This document shows, one piece after another, positions 41,289-50,237 of a stretch of DNA of 53,016 nt. Source of the DNA: an uncultured Clostridia bacterium (GTDB lineage: Bacteria; Bacillota; Clostridia; TANB77; CAG-508); the NCBI GenBank assembly GCA_944387555.1, contig CALXFH010000010.1:1-53016 (forward strand), in the 5' to 3' direction. The translations under genes and the position numbers were made by a program. Each line of letters opens with the position of its first letter. The stretch's first letter is position 1. The notes below the pieces were generated by a model. That model was not told the DNA's origin. It ran no database searches and saw only the letters and a list, made by a program, of their open reading frames with translations.

Positions 41289-42890
41289 ATGTCAGGTATC
41301 TTCACAAAAAGACGGATATTAACTTTAGTTATATCCATCTTACTTGGAGTAGTCATATACTACTTCTTTTTACCTGCACTAAACCTACGGTCTTTGGAAG
41401 GTCTTTACTTTATTTGGTTTATAATACTAATGATTTTAGTAAGTACTTTTCCAAGTGCCCCTACTAACCATTCTGTAAAGATAAGGGTTGGTGTCTTTTT
41501 GTGTGGATTTGTCTTAATTATATTACTCGCAGTTTTTTCAAGTCCTCTAATCCAAGCACCAGCCTATCAATCACTTATAGAAATTGAGGAAGGAGATTTT
41601 ACAAGTGAGGTTGCAAGTAACAACATTGACGAGATTGCTGTAGTTGATGTAGCAACAGCAGAACGGCTTGGTGACCGCACAATTGCATCTTTGGAAAACT
41701 CATCATGGTATGATGTGGATAACGAGTATAACCTTATTTTGTATAAAGGGAAGCAATATCGTATTTCTCCTCTAACCTATGGTGGATTTTTCAAATACTT
41801 AAGTGCAAGTAGTTCTGGTATTCCTGGTTATGTGCTTGTTGATGCAATAACCCAAGAAGCTACTTTAGTACAAACAGAAGAACCTATTTACTATTCTCCA
41901 AGTGCTAGTTTCTTTAACAATTTAAAACGGCATTTGAGAATTCAATATCCATTCTATGTTTTTGGTAAGTCTTTCTTCGAAATTGACGAGAATGGTAAAC
42001 CATATTGGGTAACTTCTGTTAAGAATGCTAAGATTGGTATCTGTGGTGGTCTTACCGAAGACTCATTTATCATTACTGATGCAACAACAGGAGAAAGCAC
42101 AGAAGTCTCTATAGAAGATCTTCCATCTTGGATTGATCATGCATTTGACTTAGCTTATTTAATGGAGATGGTGAATTACAATTATGCGTATATTCATGGT
42201 TTCTTTAATTTTTCCAAGACAGATGTAAATCAAACTTCCTACGAAAGCCGTAGCGAAGATTTTGATGGTTATAATACTACCATCTCATCTGATGGAATTG
42301 TATTCTATTCAGGCGTTACTCCTGCAAATGCCTCAAACTCCATTACAGGATTTGTTTTTGCTAACCCACGAACTGGTAAAGTAAAATTCTATCCTGCAAC
42401 TGGTGCTAATGAGTCTTCTGCACAAACTGCAGCACAAGGTTTAGTACAAGACCTTAGGTATACAGCCACATTTCCTATTATCGTCAACATAGATGGTAGC
42501 CCCACCTATTTTATGACATTAAAGGATCAGTCTGGCTTAATCCAAAGGTATGCATTCTCTAATGTAGAAAATTACTCAATAGTAGTTCAAGCTTCTACAT
42601 TAGAAGAAGCGTTGGATGCTTACAGAAGGGAAATGCAAAATGGTGGAGTAACAGAAGCTGACACAGATGAGGTTTCTTCCACAACAGGACAAATAACTAA
42701 TCTCTATACTGCTGAAATTGATGGCTATACATATTTCTATTTCACTCTTGCAAGTGATGATAATTTGTATATGTCCTCTATTGAAAACAGTAATAGACAA
42801 GTCCTTTTGCAAGTTGGTACTAACGTAACTATTAAGTTTACACCAGCTTCTGAAAGTGGAGTTTGCCTAGTTCAAGAAATTTCTTTCTAG
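41289..42890 (+). CDS. Hypothetical 533-aa membrane protein, single-gene unit
   Basis: Three membrane segments in the first 100 residues (about 12-30, 36-54, 70-90), then a long soluble domain of alternating strands with repeated motifs (YGKSFFEIDENGKPYWVTSVKNAKIG..., ITFVFANPRTGKVKFYPATGANE-like, FYFTLASDDNLY). The end is all-beta and may be an OB-like fold (YTAEIDGYTYFYFTLA...VTIKFTPA). Clostridial homologues are known only as conserved hypothetical proteins, as far as I can tell. Codon use is more balanced than in the neighbours. It has its own promoter, leader hairpin and strong terminator. Confidence 0.65.
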   Translation: MSGIFTKRRILTLVISILLGVVIYYFFLPALNLRSLEGLYFIWFIILMILVSTFPSAPTNHSVKIRVGVFLCGFVLIILLAVFSSPLIQAPAYQSLIEIEEGDFTSEVASNNIDEIAVVDVATAERLGDRTIASLENSSWYDVDNEYNLILYKGKQYRISPLTYGGFFKYLSASSSGIPGYVLVDAITQEATLVQTEEPIYYSPSASFFNNLKRHLRIQYPFYVFGKSFFEIDENGKPYWVTSVKNAKIGICGGLTEDSFIITDATTGESTEVSIEDLPSWIDHAFDLAYLMEMVNYNYAYIHGFFNFSKTDVNQTSYESRSEDFDGYNTTISSDGIVFYSGVTPANASNSITGFVFANPRTGKVKFYPATGANESSAQTAAQGLVQDLRYTATFPIIVNIDGSPTYFMTLKDQSGLIQRYAFSNVENYSIVVQASTLEEALDAYRREMQNGGVTEADTDEVSSTTGQITNLYTAEIDGYTYFYFTLASDDNLYMSSIENSNRQVLLQVGTNVTIKFTPASESGVCLVQEISF

Positions 42891-42911
42891 GAAATAATTT
42901 TTCCTAGTCAA

Positions 42912-42939
42912 AAGGAGGAGAGTTAACGCTCTCCTCCTT
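42912..42939. terminator. Terminator after the gene at 41289
   Basis: AAGGAGGAGAG (42912-42922) pairs perfectly with CTCTCCTCCTT (42929-42939); also positioned for the convergent M20 gene. Confidence 0.85.
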
Positions 42940-42952
42940 ATATTTTACAAAA

Positions 42953-44083
42953 TCACATCAAATATTTCTTTGCTATCTCATAAAACACCTCTGTTCCTAT
43001 CAATATTGGATTTTCTCCAACTGTAAAGTTTTCATTATGTTGTGGATAGAATTTATCTCTTGTGCATCCTACAAATATCATACAACCTGGTACTTTCTCC
43101 AAATAATATGAAAAATCCTCTGATGTCGTTGTTTGATAATCTGTTACAACATTACTTACAACTTTTCTTGCTATTTCTTGAACAACTTTAGCTTCTTCTT
43201 TAGAATTTACTGTTACTGGGTATTCTACTAAAAATTTTACTTCTGCCTTTCCTCCCATTTTACTTGCAATATTTTCTACAGTACTTACTAACTTTTTTTT
43301 CATTTCTTTTCTTACTTTGTTATTATTAGTTCTACAAATACCTTTCATATGTACAACATCTGGAATTACATTGTTCGTTTTTCCACCACTAATTGCAGTT
43401 GCTCCAATAATTGCTTTTTCTTCAGGTTCTACATCTATTCTTGCCATTTCTTTTAGTGCTATTCCTATTTTATTTGCAATATAAATTGTATCAATACATT
43501 TTTCAGGCATTGCTGCGTGACCACCCTTGCCATAAACTATAATATCATATGGGTCTGATGATGCCATTACAGTTCCTTCTTTTATTGCAATTTCATCTTC
43601 TTTAAATTCGCTCCAAACGTGAATTGCAAATGCTTTATCTACTTTTGGATTTTCTAATACTCCATTTTCTACCATGAACTTAGCACCTGCATCTCCTTCT
43701 TCATCTGGTTGGAAAAGAAGTTTTACAGTTCCTTTTATTTTATCTTTATTATCCATTAGAATTTTAGCAAGTGAAAGTAAAATTGTCATATGGGCATCGT
43801 GTCCACAAGTATGTTTTGTTCTTCCTGTTTCATCCATTACAACTGCATCCATATCACTTCTAAATAATATACAAGGACCATCTTCTTTTCCCTTCAAAGT
43901 TGCAACAATTCCTGTTGCATATATATTTGTATTTATATCGTTATATCCCATTTCTTCTAATCTTTTCTTTATATAACTTGCTGTTTCAAACTCACATAAC
44001 CCTTTTTCTGGATGGTTCCAAAAAAACTCTTTATCCTTTCTCATTTGCTCTTTTAAATTCATAACTTCATTTTCAATATTCAT
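42953..44083 (-). CDS. M20D-family amidohydrolase, probable N-acyl-diaminopimelate deacylase
   Basis: A 376-aa metallopeptidase of the M20D/hippurate hydrolase group: HTCGHDAHMTILLSLAKIL (metal His/Asp), LLFQPDEEGDAGAKFMVENG (catalytic Glu pair), FAIHVWSEF (metal His) and TTSEDFSYYLEKVPGCMIFVGC. The dimerisation domain lies at about 175-285. Members include hippuricase, IAA-amino-acid hydrolases and N-acetyl-LL-diaminopimelate deacetylase. Its place as the last gene of the dapD-dapL operon supports the last. Substrate is inferred from context. Confidence 0.8.
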   Translation of the reverse strand: MNIENEVMNLKEQMRKDKEFFWNHPEKGLCEFETASYIKKRLEEMGYNDINTNIYATGIVATLKGKEDGPCILFRSDMDAVVMDETGRTKHTCGHDAHMTILLSLAKILMDNKDKIKGTVKLLFQPDEEGDAGAKFMVENGVLENPKVDKAFAIHVWSEFKEDEIAIKEGTVMASSDPYDIIVYGKGGHAAMPEKCIDTIYIANKIGIALKEMARIDVEPEEKAIIGATAISGGKTNNVIPDVVHMKGICRTNNNKVRKEMKKKLVSTVENIASKMGGKAEVKFLVEYPVTVNSKEEAKVVQEIARKVVSNVVTDYQTTTSEDFSYYLEKVPGCMIFVGCTRDKFYPQHNENFTVGENPILIGTEVFYEIAKKYLM

Positions 44084-44096
44084 AATAAATTACCTC

Positions 44097-44555
44097 TTAT
44101 TTACTTTTATTTTTTCCAAAAACTTTTTTTAACTTATTAATTATTTTATTAAAAAATCTCTCTTTTTTTATTTTTACTAAATCTTTTTCTTCTAATATAT
44201 TTTCTACTTTATCTTGCTTAATTTTAAATATATCATCTGGATTGTATATTTTCCTTTTCTTTTTGTCTTCAATTACTCTTTCTTCTCTTTGCATTTCTAT
44301 TATTTTTTGTTTCTGAGTTGGTGTTGATAAATAATCTCTAAACAAATTGAATAATATTGCTTTTGTCTCTACAAGCATTGGTAAATTTGATAAGCTTATT
44401 TTTCTATCTATTTCATATTTATACTCTAAATTTCTATTATTTTCTATTACAGAAACTATATTTTGAGGTATTTTTTTATATTCTTCTTCATCTAATAAAT
44501 TTAGAATTTCATATACTTCTGTAAAAGCATTCTTATAATTTTGTGTTAATTCCAT
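44097..44555 (-). CDS. Hypothetical 152-aa helical protein
   Basis: MELTQNYKNAFTEVYEILNLLDEEEYKKIPQNIVSVIENNRNLEYKYEIDRKISLSNLPMLVETKAILFNLFRDYLSTPTQKQKIIEMQ... is helical with a basic C-terminus (KKRKIYNP...NKIINKLKKVFGKNKSK). Similar N-terminal patterns (VYEILNLL...YKKIPQ) occur in small clostridial proteins found next to repetitive helical proteins. It follows the 14-repeat protein by 13 nt. No function recognised. Confidence 0.6.
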   Translation of the reverse strand: MELTQNYKNAFTEVYEILNLLDEEEYKKIPQNIVSVIENNRNLEYKYEIDRKISLSNLPMLVETKAILFNLFRDYLSTPTQKQKIIEMQREERVIEDKKKRKIYNPDDIFKIKQDKVENILEEKDLVKIKKERFFNKIINKLKKVFGKNKSK

Positions 44556-44568
44556 TTTTATTTACTCC

Positions 44569-46572
44569 TTATTCATTACTTCTGTTTTGAATAATGTCTT
44601 GCTTTACTTGCTCTGCTACAAGTCCTTGTATTACTCCATCTGCTTCATCACATTGTTCTACTGCTACCATATATGTTGCTTTTCCTATATCTTGTGAACT
44701 AATTTTATCATATTCTTTTACTCTTTTTGCATATTTTTTTCTTGTCCACGTAAGTATTGAATTAAATCCACTTCCATCTGACTTTACAATTGGTTCTCCT
44801 ATTTTTTGTATAAATCCTATTCTTTCTTGTATTTCACTTAATTTAAGTGTTAAAATTGTTGGACTTATCTTTACCATTCCCAATACACCTAATTCCTTTA
44901 AATATGGCAATGTTTGTTTCAAATTTTCATTAGATTTTGATAAAACTCCTGGTGTTAAATATTCTTCTCCAAAATTATCTCTAATATATTCTATATTTTC
45001 TTCTAATTGTTTTGCTGACTTTAAAAATATACTCCCTATTATTTGGATTTTATTTTCTTTACATACTTCTACTATTTTTTCTATTTCTTTTGCTGTTTTA
45101 AAAAATACACTCCCTGTTATTGGAATTTTATTTTCTTTACATACTTCTACTATTTTTTCTATTTCTTCTGCTGTCCTAGAAAATACACTTCCTGTTATTG
45201 GGATTTTATTTTCTTTACATACTTCTACTATTTCTTCTATTTCTTCTGCTGTCTTTAAAAATACATTTCCTGTTATTGGGATTTTATTTTCTTTACATAC
45301 TTCTACTATTTTTTCTATTTCTTCTGCTGTCTTTAAAAATACACTTCCTGTTATTAGGATTTTATTTTCTTTACATACTTCTACTATTTTTTCTATTTCT
45401 TCTGCTGTCTTTCTAAATACACTTCCTGTTATTGGGATTTTATTTTCTTTACATACTTCTACTATTTCTTCTATTTCTTCTGCTGTCTTTAAAAATACAT
45501 TTCCTGTTATTGGTATTTCATTTTCTTTACATACTTCTACTATTTTTTCTATTTCTTCTGCTTTCCTATAAAATACACTTCCTGTTATTGGTATTTCATT
45601 TTCTTTACATACTTCTACTATTTTTTCTATTTCTTCTGCTGTCTTTGAAAATACATTTCCTGCTATCGGGATTTTATTTTCTCTGCATACATTTACTATT
45701 TTTTCTATCTCTTCTACTATCTTTCTAAATACACTTCCTGTTATTGGTATTTCATTTTCTTTACATACTTCTACTATTTCTTCTATTTCTTCTGCTGTCC
45801 TTAAAAATACATTTCCTGTTATCGGGATTTCATTTTTTTTGCATACTTCTACTATTTTTTCTATTTCTTCTGCTGTCCTATTAAAAACACTTCCTGTTAC
45901 TGGTATTTCATTTTCTTCACACACTTTTACTATTTTTTCTATTTCTTCTGCTGTCCTATTAAATACCCTTCCTGTTACTGGTATTTCATTTTCTTCACAC
46001 ACTTCCACTATTTTTTCTATTTCTTCTGCTGTCCTATGAAATACAGTTCCTGTTATTGGGATTTTATTTTCTCTGCATACATTTACTATTTTTTCTATCT
46101 CTTCTACTGTATGTCTTGAATATGCTGCTCTTAAAATATTTTTTTGTTTTAAATAATTACCAAATTTATTTTCTATCTCTTTAATTCTTGATACTGGTAC
46201 TCTTAATATAGATGTTATTGCTTTCAAATATCTTGGTCCATAGTTGTCCATTATATAATTGTATGTCTCTTGTAACTGTTTGTTTTCTGTACTTAATATA
46301 TGTAAACTTGTTTCAACATCTGACATCATTATATTACTCTCATTTAAAAACTTCCAATTATCTCGTATATTTTCAGTTGAAAAGTAAAGAATACTTGGGC
46401 ATTTTTCTATATTTTTTACTTCTATATGTACTTCATTTCTTAAAAAATCAAGTGTTGCACAAATTTTTCCATATTCTCCATAATATAAAATGTTACTATT
46501 GTTTTTTACTAGTTTTTTGTAATCAATTCCATAATTTTCACATATTTCTTTTAATCTAGTTTCTGTTATCAT
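44569..46572 (-). CDS. Large protein with 14 near-identical 26-residue helical repeats
   Basis: A 667-aa protein. After an N-terminal domain of about 150 residues come 14 tandem repeats of 26 residues (consensus KTAEEIEKIVEVCKENxIPITGSVFx), nucleotides 45022-46113 in 78-bp units. Then come a degenerate repeat and a C-terminal domain ending in KRVKEYDKISSQDIGKATYMVAVEQCDEADGVIQG. Each repeat is a helix-turn-short-helix unit and the array should form a solenoid, comparable in outline to mTERF/SEL1-like repeats, though I cannot assign a family. Units differ mainly at the last residue (H, N, L, R, S, Y, F) and at K/E before IP. It lies inside the diaminopimelate operon. Confidence 0.8.
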   Translation of the reverse strand: MITETRLKEICENYGIDYKKLVKNNSNILYYGEYGKICATLDFLRNEVHIEVKNIEKCPSILYFSTENIRDNWKFLNESNIMMSDVETSLHILSTENKQLQETYNYIMDNYGPRYLKAITSILRVPVSRIKEIENKFGNYLKQKNILRAAYSRHTVEEIEKIVNVCRENKIPITGTVFHRTAEEIEKIVEVCEENEIPVTGRVFNRTAEEIEKIVKVCEENEIPVTGSVFNRTAEEIEKIVEVCKKNEIPITGNVFLRTAEEIEEIVEVCKENEIPITGSVFRKIVEEIEKIVNVCRENKIPIAGNVFSKTAEEIEKIVEVCKENEIPITGSVFYRKAEEIEKIVEVCKENEIPITGNVFLKTAEEIEEIVEVCKENKIPITGSVFRKTAEEIEKIVEVCKENKILITGSVFLKTAEEIEKIVEVCKENKIPITGNVFLKTAEEIEEIVEVCKENKIPITGSVFSRTAEEIEKIVEVCKENKIPITGSVFFKTAKEIEKIVEVCKENKIQIIGSIFLKSAKQLEENIEYIRDNFGEEYLTPGVLSKSNENLKQTLPYLKELGVLGMVKISPTILTLKLSEIQERIGFIQKIGEPIVKSDGSGFNSILTWTRKKYAKRVKEYDKISSQDIGKATYMVAVEQCDEADGVIQGLVAEQVKQDIIQNRSNE
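45022..46113 (-). repeat. 78-bp tandem repeat array inside the gene at 44569
   Basis: Fourteen in-frame copies of a 78-bp unit; several adjacent copies are almost identical in DNA, so the array can expand or contract by recombination or slippage. Copy number varies easily in such arrays, and short-read assembly may misjudge it. Confidence 0.9.
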
Positions 46573-46585
46573 TTAAATTTCCTCT

Positions 46586-46867
46586 CTATTCATCTATTTC
46601 TTCTAAAATACTTAAATCATTTTCTATTATTTCTGAAAAATTCTCTCCATATTTCTTGTGAAGTTTCTCTATCTTTTCTTTAAATTGTTTTGGGAAATTC
46701 ATAAATAGTGTTGGGTACATTTCAAAAATACCTTCTATATCTTTGAAGTTATACTTTTTTAAAATATCTGCATTTTTTTCTATAATATCAGTATTATTTA
46801 ATATCACATCTAAGACATCGTCTCCATATATGTCACTTATAACTTCTGAATTTATATTAATTTCCAT
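46586..46867 (-). CDS. Hypothetical 93-aa helical protein
   Basis: MEININSEVISDIYGDDVLDVILNNTDIIEKNADILKKYNFKDIEGIFEMYPTLFMNFPKQFKEKIEKLHKKYGENFSEIIENDLSILEEI is acidic and all-helical. Its pattern of short helices with F-x-x-YP and hydrophobic spacing resembles single mTERF-like or the flanking units of the repeat protein next door (13 nt away). It may be a partner or a split-off part of it. Not recognised. Confidence 0.6.
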   Translation of the reverse strand: MEININSEVISDIYGDDVLDVILNNTDIIEKNADILKKYNFKDIEGIFEMYPTLFMNFPKQFKEKIEKLHKKYGENFSEIIENDLSILEEIDE

Positions 46868-46882
46868 AGAATTTATATCTCC

Positions 46883-48085
46883 TTATTTAAATAATTTAAT
46901 TATTCTATCTACAGCTTCTTTTGTATCTTCTTTACTAGAAAATGCTGTTAATCTAAAAAATCCTTCTCCGCAATCTCCAAAACCAACACCTGGAGTTCCG
47001 ACTACTGCTGCTTCATTTAATAGTTTATCAAAAAAGTCCCAAGATTTCATTCCATTTGGAGTTTTAAGCCAAATATATGGTGAACTTTCTCCTCCATATA
47101 CAGTAAATCCTACTTTTTCTAATTCTTCTTTTATGTATTTTGCATTTTCTTTATAATATTTAATATTTTCTCTAATTTGCATTTGTCCTTTCTCTGTATA
47201 CACCGCTTCTGCTGCTCTTTGAGTAATATACGCTGCTGCTCCAAATTTAGTACTTTGTCTTCTTCTCCATAAGCTATTTAAATCCACTTCTTTTCCACTT
47301 TTTGTGTATGCTTTTAATTCTTTTGGTACAACTGTAAAAGAACATCTAACACCAGTAAACCCTGCAAGTTTTGAATAGCTCCTGAATTCAACTGCTACAT
47401 CTTTTGCACCTTCTATTTCATAAATACTATGTGGAATTTTTTCATCTTCAATAAATATTTCATAAACAGAGTCATAAAATATTATAGCTTTATTTTCTTT
47501 TGCATATTTAATCCATTCTTCTAACTGTTTTCTAGTTAAAACTGTTCCTGTTGGATTATTTGGAGAACATAGATAAATAATATCCACGTGTTCTTTTGGA
47601 ATTTCAGGTGTAAAATTATTTTCTTCTGTAGCTTTTAAATAAACAATATTATTTCTTCCAAGCATTATATTTGCATCTCTATATGCTGGATATACTGGGT
47701 CCATTAAAGCTACAATATTATCTTTAGAAAATAACTCTGCTATTCCTGCTAAGTCTCCTTTACTTCCTGCTGCAATAAATACTTCATCATTATCTAAAGT
47801 TACTCCTCTTTTCTTATATTCAACATCTAAAATTCTATTTATTAAAAAGTCATATCCTTGAACTATTCCATAACCTCTAAATGTTTCTTTTTTAGCCATT
47901 TCTTCTACTGCTTTATGCATTGCTTCTATTACAACTGGTGCAAGTGGAAGTGATACATCTCCTATTCCTAAACTTATAACTTTTTTATCTGGATTATTTT
48001 TCTCAAATTCATTTCTTTTTTCAGTTATAGTAGAAAACAAATAATCATTTTTTAAATTCAAAAAATTTTCATTTACATTTGCCAT
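46883..48085 (-). CDS. dapL: LL-diaminopimelate aminotransferase
   Basis: A 400-aa class I/II PLP enzyme: FLNLKNDYLFSTITEKRNEF and ISLGIGDVSLPLAPVVIEAMHKAV at the N-terminus are typical of DapL; SPNNPTGTVL and FRSYSKLAGFTGVRCS (PLP-lysine) follow, then FFRLTAFSS with the carboxylate-binding Arg. It converts tetrahydrodipicolinate directly to LL-diaminopimelate, skipping acylation. It is unexpected beside dapD. It could instead act on an N-acyl intermediate. Confidence 0.88.
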   Translation of the reverse strand: MANVNENFLNLKNDYLFSTITEKRNEFEKNNPDKKVISLGIGDVSLPLAPVVIEAMHKAVEEMAKKETFRGYGIVQGYDFLINRILDVEYKKRGVTLDNDEVFIAAGSKGDLAGIAELFSKDNIVALMDPVYPAYRDANIMLGRNNIVYLKATEENNFTPEIPKEHVDIIYLCSPNNPTGTVLTRKQLEEWIKYAKENKAIIFYDSVYEIFIEDEKIPHSIYEIEGAKDVAVEFRSYSKLAGFTGVRCSFTVVPKELKAYTKSGKEVDLNSLWRRRQSTKFGAAAYITQRAAEAVYTEKGQMQIRENIKYYKENAKYIKEELEKVGFTVYGGESSPYIWLKTPNGMKSWDFFDKLLNEAAVVGTPGVGFGDCGEGFFRLTAFSSKEDTKEAVDRIIKLFK

Positions 48086-48107
48086 TTTTACATCTCCTTT
48101 TTAAAAT

Positions 48108-48131
48108 ATCGCATAAGAAGCCTTATGCGAT
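48108..48131 (-). other. Intercistronic hairpin between dapD and dapL
   Basis: ATCGCATAAG (48108-48117) and CTTATGCGAT (48122-48131) form a perfect 10-bp stem with a 4-nt loop. On minus it is followed by ATTTTAAAAAGG, a weak T-run, so it may partly terminate or process the mRNA before dapL. Confidence 0.6.
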
Positions 48132-48137
48132 AAAATA

Positions 48138-48929
48138 TTATGGTCTTAATAAATCTTCTAAAACTACTTTACTTCCATATTTTATAATTATTGGAACTGA
48201 TTTAGATAATGTTACTCCTTCTACATTAGACTTAACATCTCTTGTTCCTGGTATTACCACTGCATCTTTTGGTATTACTATTTGACCATTTTCATTTGGA
48301 GTAATTATATTTCCATTTACATTATCATAAACTGGTGTACTTCCTGTAATTGTTACACCTGCTCCAATTACAGCCCCCTCTTTTACTATTGTTCCTTCTG
48401 TTATTTGTGAACCAGCACCTACAAATACATTATCTTCAATAATTACAGGATATGCACCTACTGGCTCTAATACTCCACCTATTATTACTCCTGCACCTAA
48501 GTGTACATTTTTTCCTATTTGAGCACAAGAACCAACTAAAGCTAAAGAGTCTACCATTGAACCTTCATCAATATATGCTCCTATATTTGTATAACAAGGT
48601 GGCATAAATGTAACTCCTTTTCCAATATAAACACCATCTCTTACTGATACTGTAGGAGAAACTACTCTTACTTTTTCTTCTAATGTTACTTTTCTTTCTC
48701 CCATTGTATCTTTATCAATTGTTCCATCTTCAAATTTTATTACTTCTCCATATTTAAAACCTAATAATATAAATTGTTTTACCCATTTATTTACTTGCCA
48801 TTCTCCATCAACTTTTGAAGCTACTCTCACATTTCCTTTATTTAAGTCACTTTTAAATTCTTCCCATACTGGCATAAATTCTTCTCTTGTTAAATTCTCT
48901 TTTTTTAACATTTCAAGATATTTTTCCAT
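48138..48929 (-). CDS. dapD: Tetrahydrodipicolinate N-acyl(succinyl)transferase
   Basis: A 263-aa protein with an N-terminal helical domain and a left-handed beta-helix of hexapeptide repeats (residues about 95-215: GVYIGKGVTFMPPCYTNIGAYIDEGSMVDSLALVGSCAQIGKNVHLGAGVIIGGVLEP...). This matches the DapD family, which acylates tetrahydrodipicolinate with succinyl-CoA. Acetyl- versus succinyl-CoA use cannot be read from the sequence. It is the first gene of the operon 48929-42953. Confidence 0.88.
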   Translation of the reverse strand: MEKYLEMLKKENLTREEFMPVWEEFKSDLNKGNVRVASKVDGEWQVNKWVKQFILLGFKYGEVIKFEDGTIDKDTMGERKVTLEEKVRVVSPTVSVRDGVYIGKGVTFMPPCYTNIGAYIDEGSMVDSLALVGSCAQIGKNVHLGAGVIIGGVLEPVGAYPVIIEDNVFVGAGSQITEGTIVKEGAVIGAGVTITGSTPVYDNVNGNIITPNENGQIVIPKDAVVIPGTRDVKSNVEGVTLSKSVPIIIKYGSKVVLEDLLRP

Positions 48930-49323
48930 AACTATCCACTCCTAAAACATTATTTTCACTTGCATTATATCATTTATATATTTTTACGTCAATTTTTAAC
49001 TTATGTGTTTTATATGGACTTTTTCTTTAATTTTGCCGGAGAGGAAGTAAAAAGAATTTGAAACAAAAGACAATAAAGAATTGGCTATAATACATATCTT
49101 TCTTTTTCTAAAGAAAAAATTGAAGTTCAAGCCACGAACTCCAATTCAACTAAATAAACAACTATTTTTGGAGAGAATTTTTCTCTCCTTTTTATATTTT
49201 ATTAATATCATAATTATTTATTCTAGTCAATAACTAAAATTAAATATTTTATAACATTAACCAACTAATAATATTATACTATATATTTTTTTAAATTCAA
49301 TCATTTTCATTAAATTTATTTTA
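48930..49323. other. Intergenic region holding a candidate plus-strand small RNA
   Basis: No gene is visible. About 49100-49193 on plus could form three hairpins (TTTTTCT/AAAGAAAAA; ATTG-AGTTC/GAACT-CAAT; GGAGAGAA/TTCTCTCC at 49170-49188), the last followed by TTTTT as a terminator. TATAAT at about 49088 is a possible -10 box. Both flanking genes are on minus, so a plus-strand terminator there needs an explanation. Confidence 0.35.
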
Positions 49324-50205
49324 CTAATCATGTATTTGTTCTTCAGTAGTTTTCAAAGCATTTAATTTTTTCATTTTATATTCTTTTATTACAATTTCTC
49401 TTAAATCTTCTGGTATTAACTCTAGTGCTTTATTTCTTAAATCTCTTGGTATTCCATAATATGCTTCGGAAATTCCACCTACCATACAAGCAATTGTATC
49501 TGTGTCTCCTCCAATTGATATTGCTTTTCTTATTGAGTCTTCCAAACCATTTGATTGTAAAAATACAAATATAGCTTGTGGTACAGTAACTTCACAAGTT
49601 CCATTAAAAGTATTGTTTTCTTGCAATTCTTCTAAATTATAATTTAAATCATATCCATATTTTTTAGTAACATATTCTACAATTTTATCTTTATTTTCTT
49701 TCTTCCTTGCTAAAAATATTGTCCCTGCAAGACACTTAGCTCCTCTTATTGCCTCACTACTATCATGTGATGGTATAGTTGCCTTTTTTGCTTCTCTTTC
49801 AACTGTTTCTAAATCATCAAATAAAAATGCTACTGGAGAAATTCTCATAGCAGCTCCATTTCCTTTACTTGTTCCATTTTCATTACTTTCAGAATTTGCC
49901 CACTTTATAAAGCTAGGAGAAAAAGCATTTTTGAAAAAACCTTCTCTTTCTACAGGTTTATTTCCATATTTTTGACCATATTTTTTTAATGCCTCTTTAT
50001 AATCTCTACCATATATTATTGCTTCTGCAATTGCTATTGTTAAAAGAGAGTCATCACTTATGAAACTTTTATCTGTTAATAATTTAACTTCTGGATTTAA
50101 GATTTCTTTTCTTCTTTCTACATTAATAATACCTTTTCTTGAATTTAAAAATTCTCGATATTCATATTTAGTTCCTGCTAAATCTCCTATTATTGCTCCT
50201 AGCAT
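49324..50205 (-). CDS. ADP-ribosylglycohydrolase family protein
   Basis: A 293-aa protein of the DraG/ARH family: MLGAIIGDLAGTKYEYRE at the start, SDDSLLTIAIAEAI (metal-binding Asp pair, near residue 52), GNGAAMRISPVAFL, and SIGGDTDTIACMVGGISEAYYGIP (second metal-binding motif). It removes ADP-ribose from proteins or related substrates using Mg/Mn. No ADP-ribosyltransferase is seen nearby, so the substrate is unknown. It follows the DUF402 gene by 32 nt. Confidence 0.88.
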   Translation of the reverse strand: MLGAIIGDLAGTKYEYREFLNSRKGIINVERRKEILNPEVKLLTDKSFISDDSLLTIAIAEAIIYGRDYKEALKKYGQKYGNKPVEREGFFKNAFSPSFIKWANSESNENGTSKGNGAAMRISPVAFLFDDLETVEREAKKATIPSHDSSEAIRGAKCLAGTIFLARKKENKDKIVEYVTKKYGYDLNYNLEELQENNTFNGTCEVTVPQAIFVFLQSNGLEDSIRKAISIGGDTDTIACMVGGISEAYYGIPRDLRNKALELIPEDLREIVIKEYKMKKLNALKTTEEQIHD

Positions 50206-50237
50206 TTAAACTCCTTTTAATAATATTATTTTATTCA

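Noticed and set aside
44594..46039. Several plus-strand open frames opposite the repeat protein
   Set aside because: They are low-complexity shadows of the minus-strand repeats with no ribosome sites.
45022..46113. Regular 78-bp repeats that could suggest a CRISPR array
   Set aside because: Units are tandem without spacers, in frame with a protein, and longer than CRISPR repeats; they encode 26-residue helical repeats.
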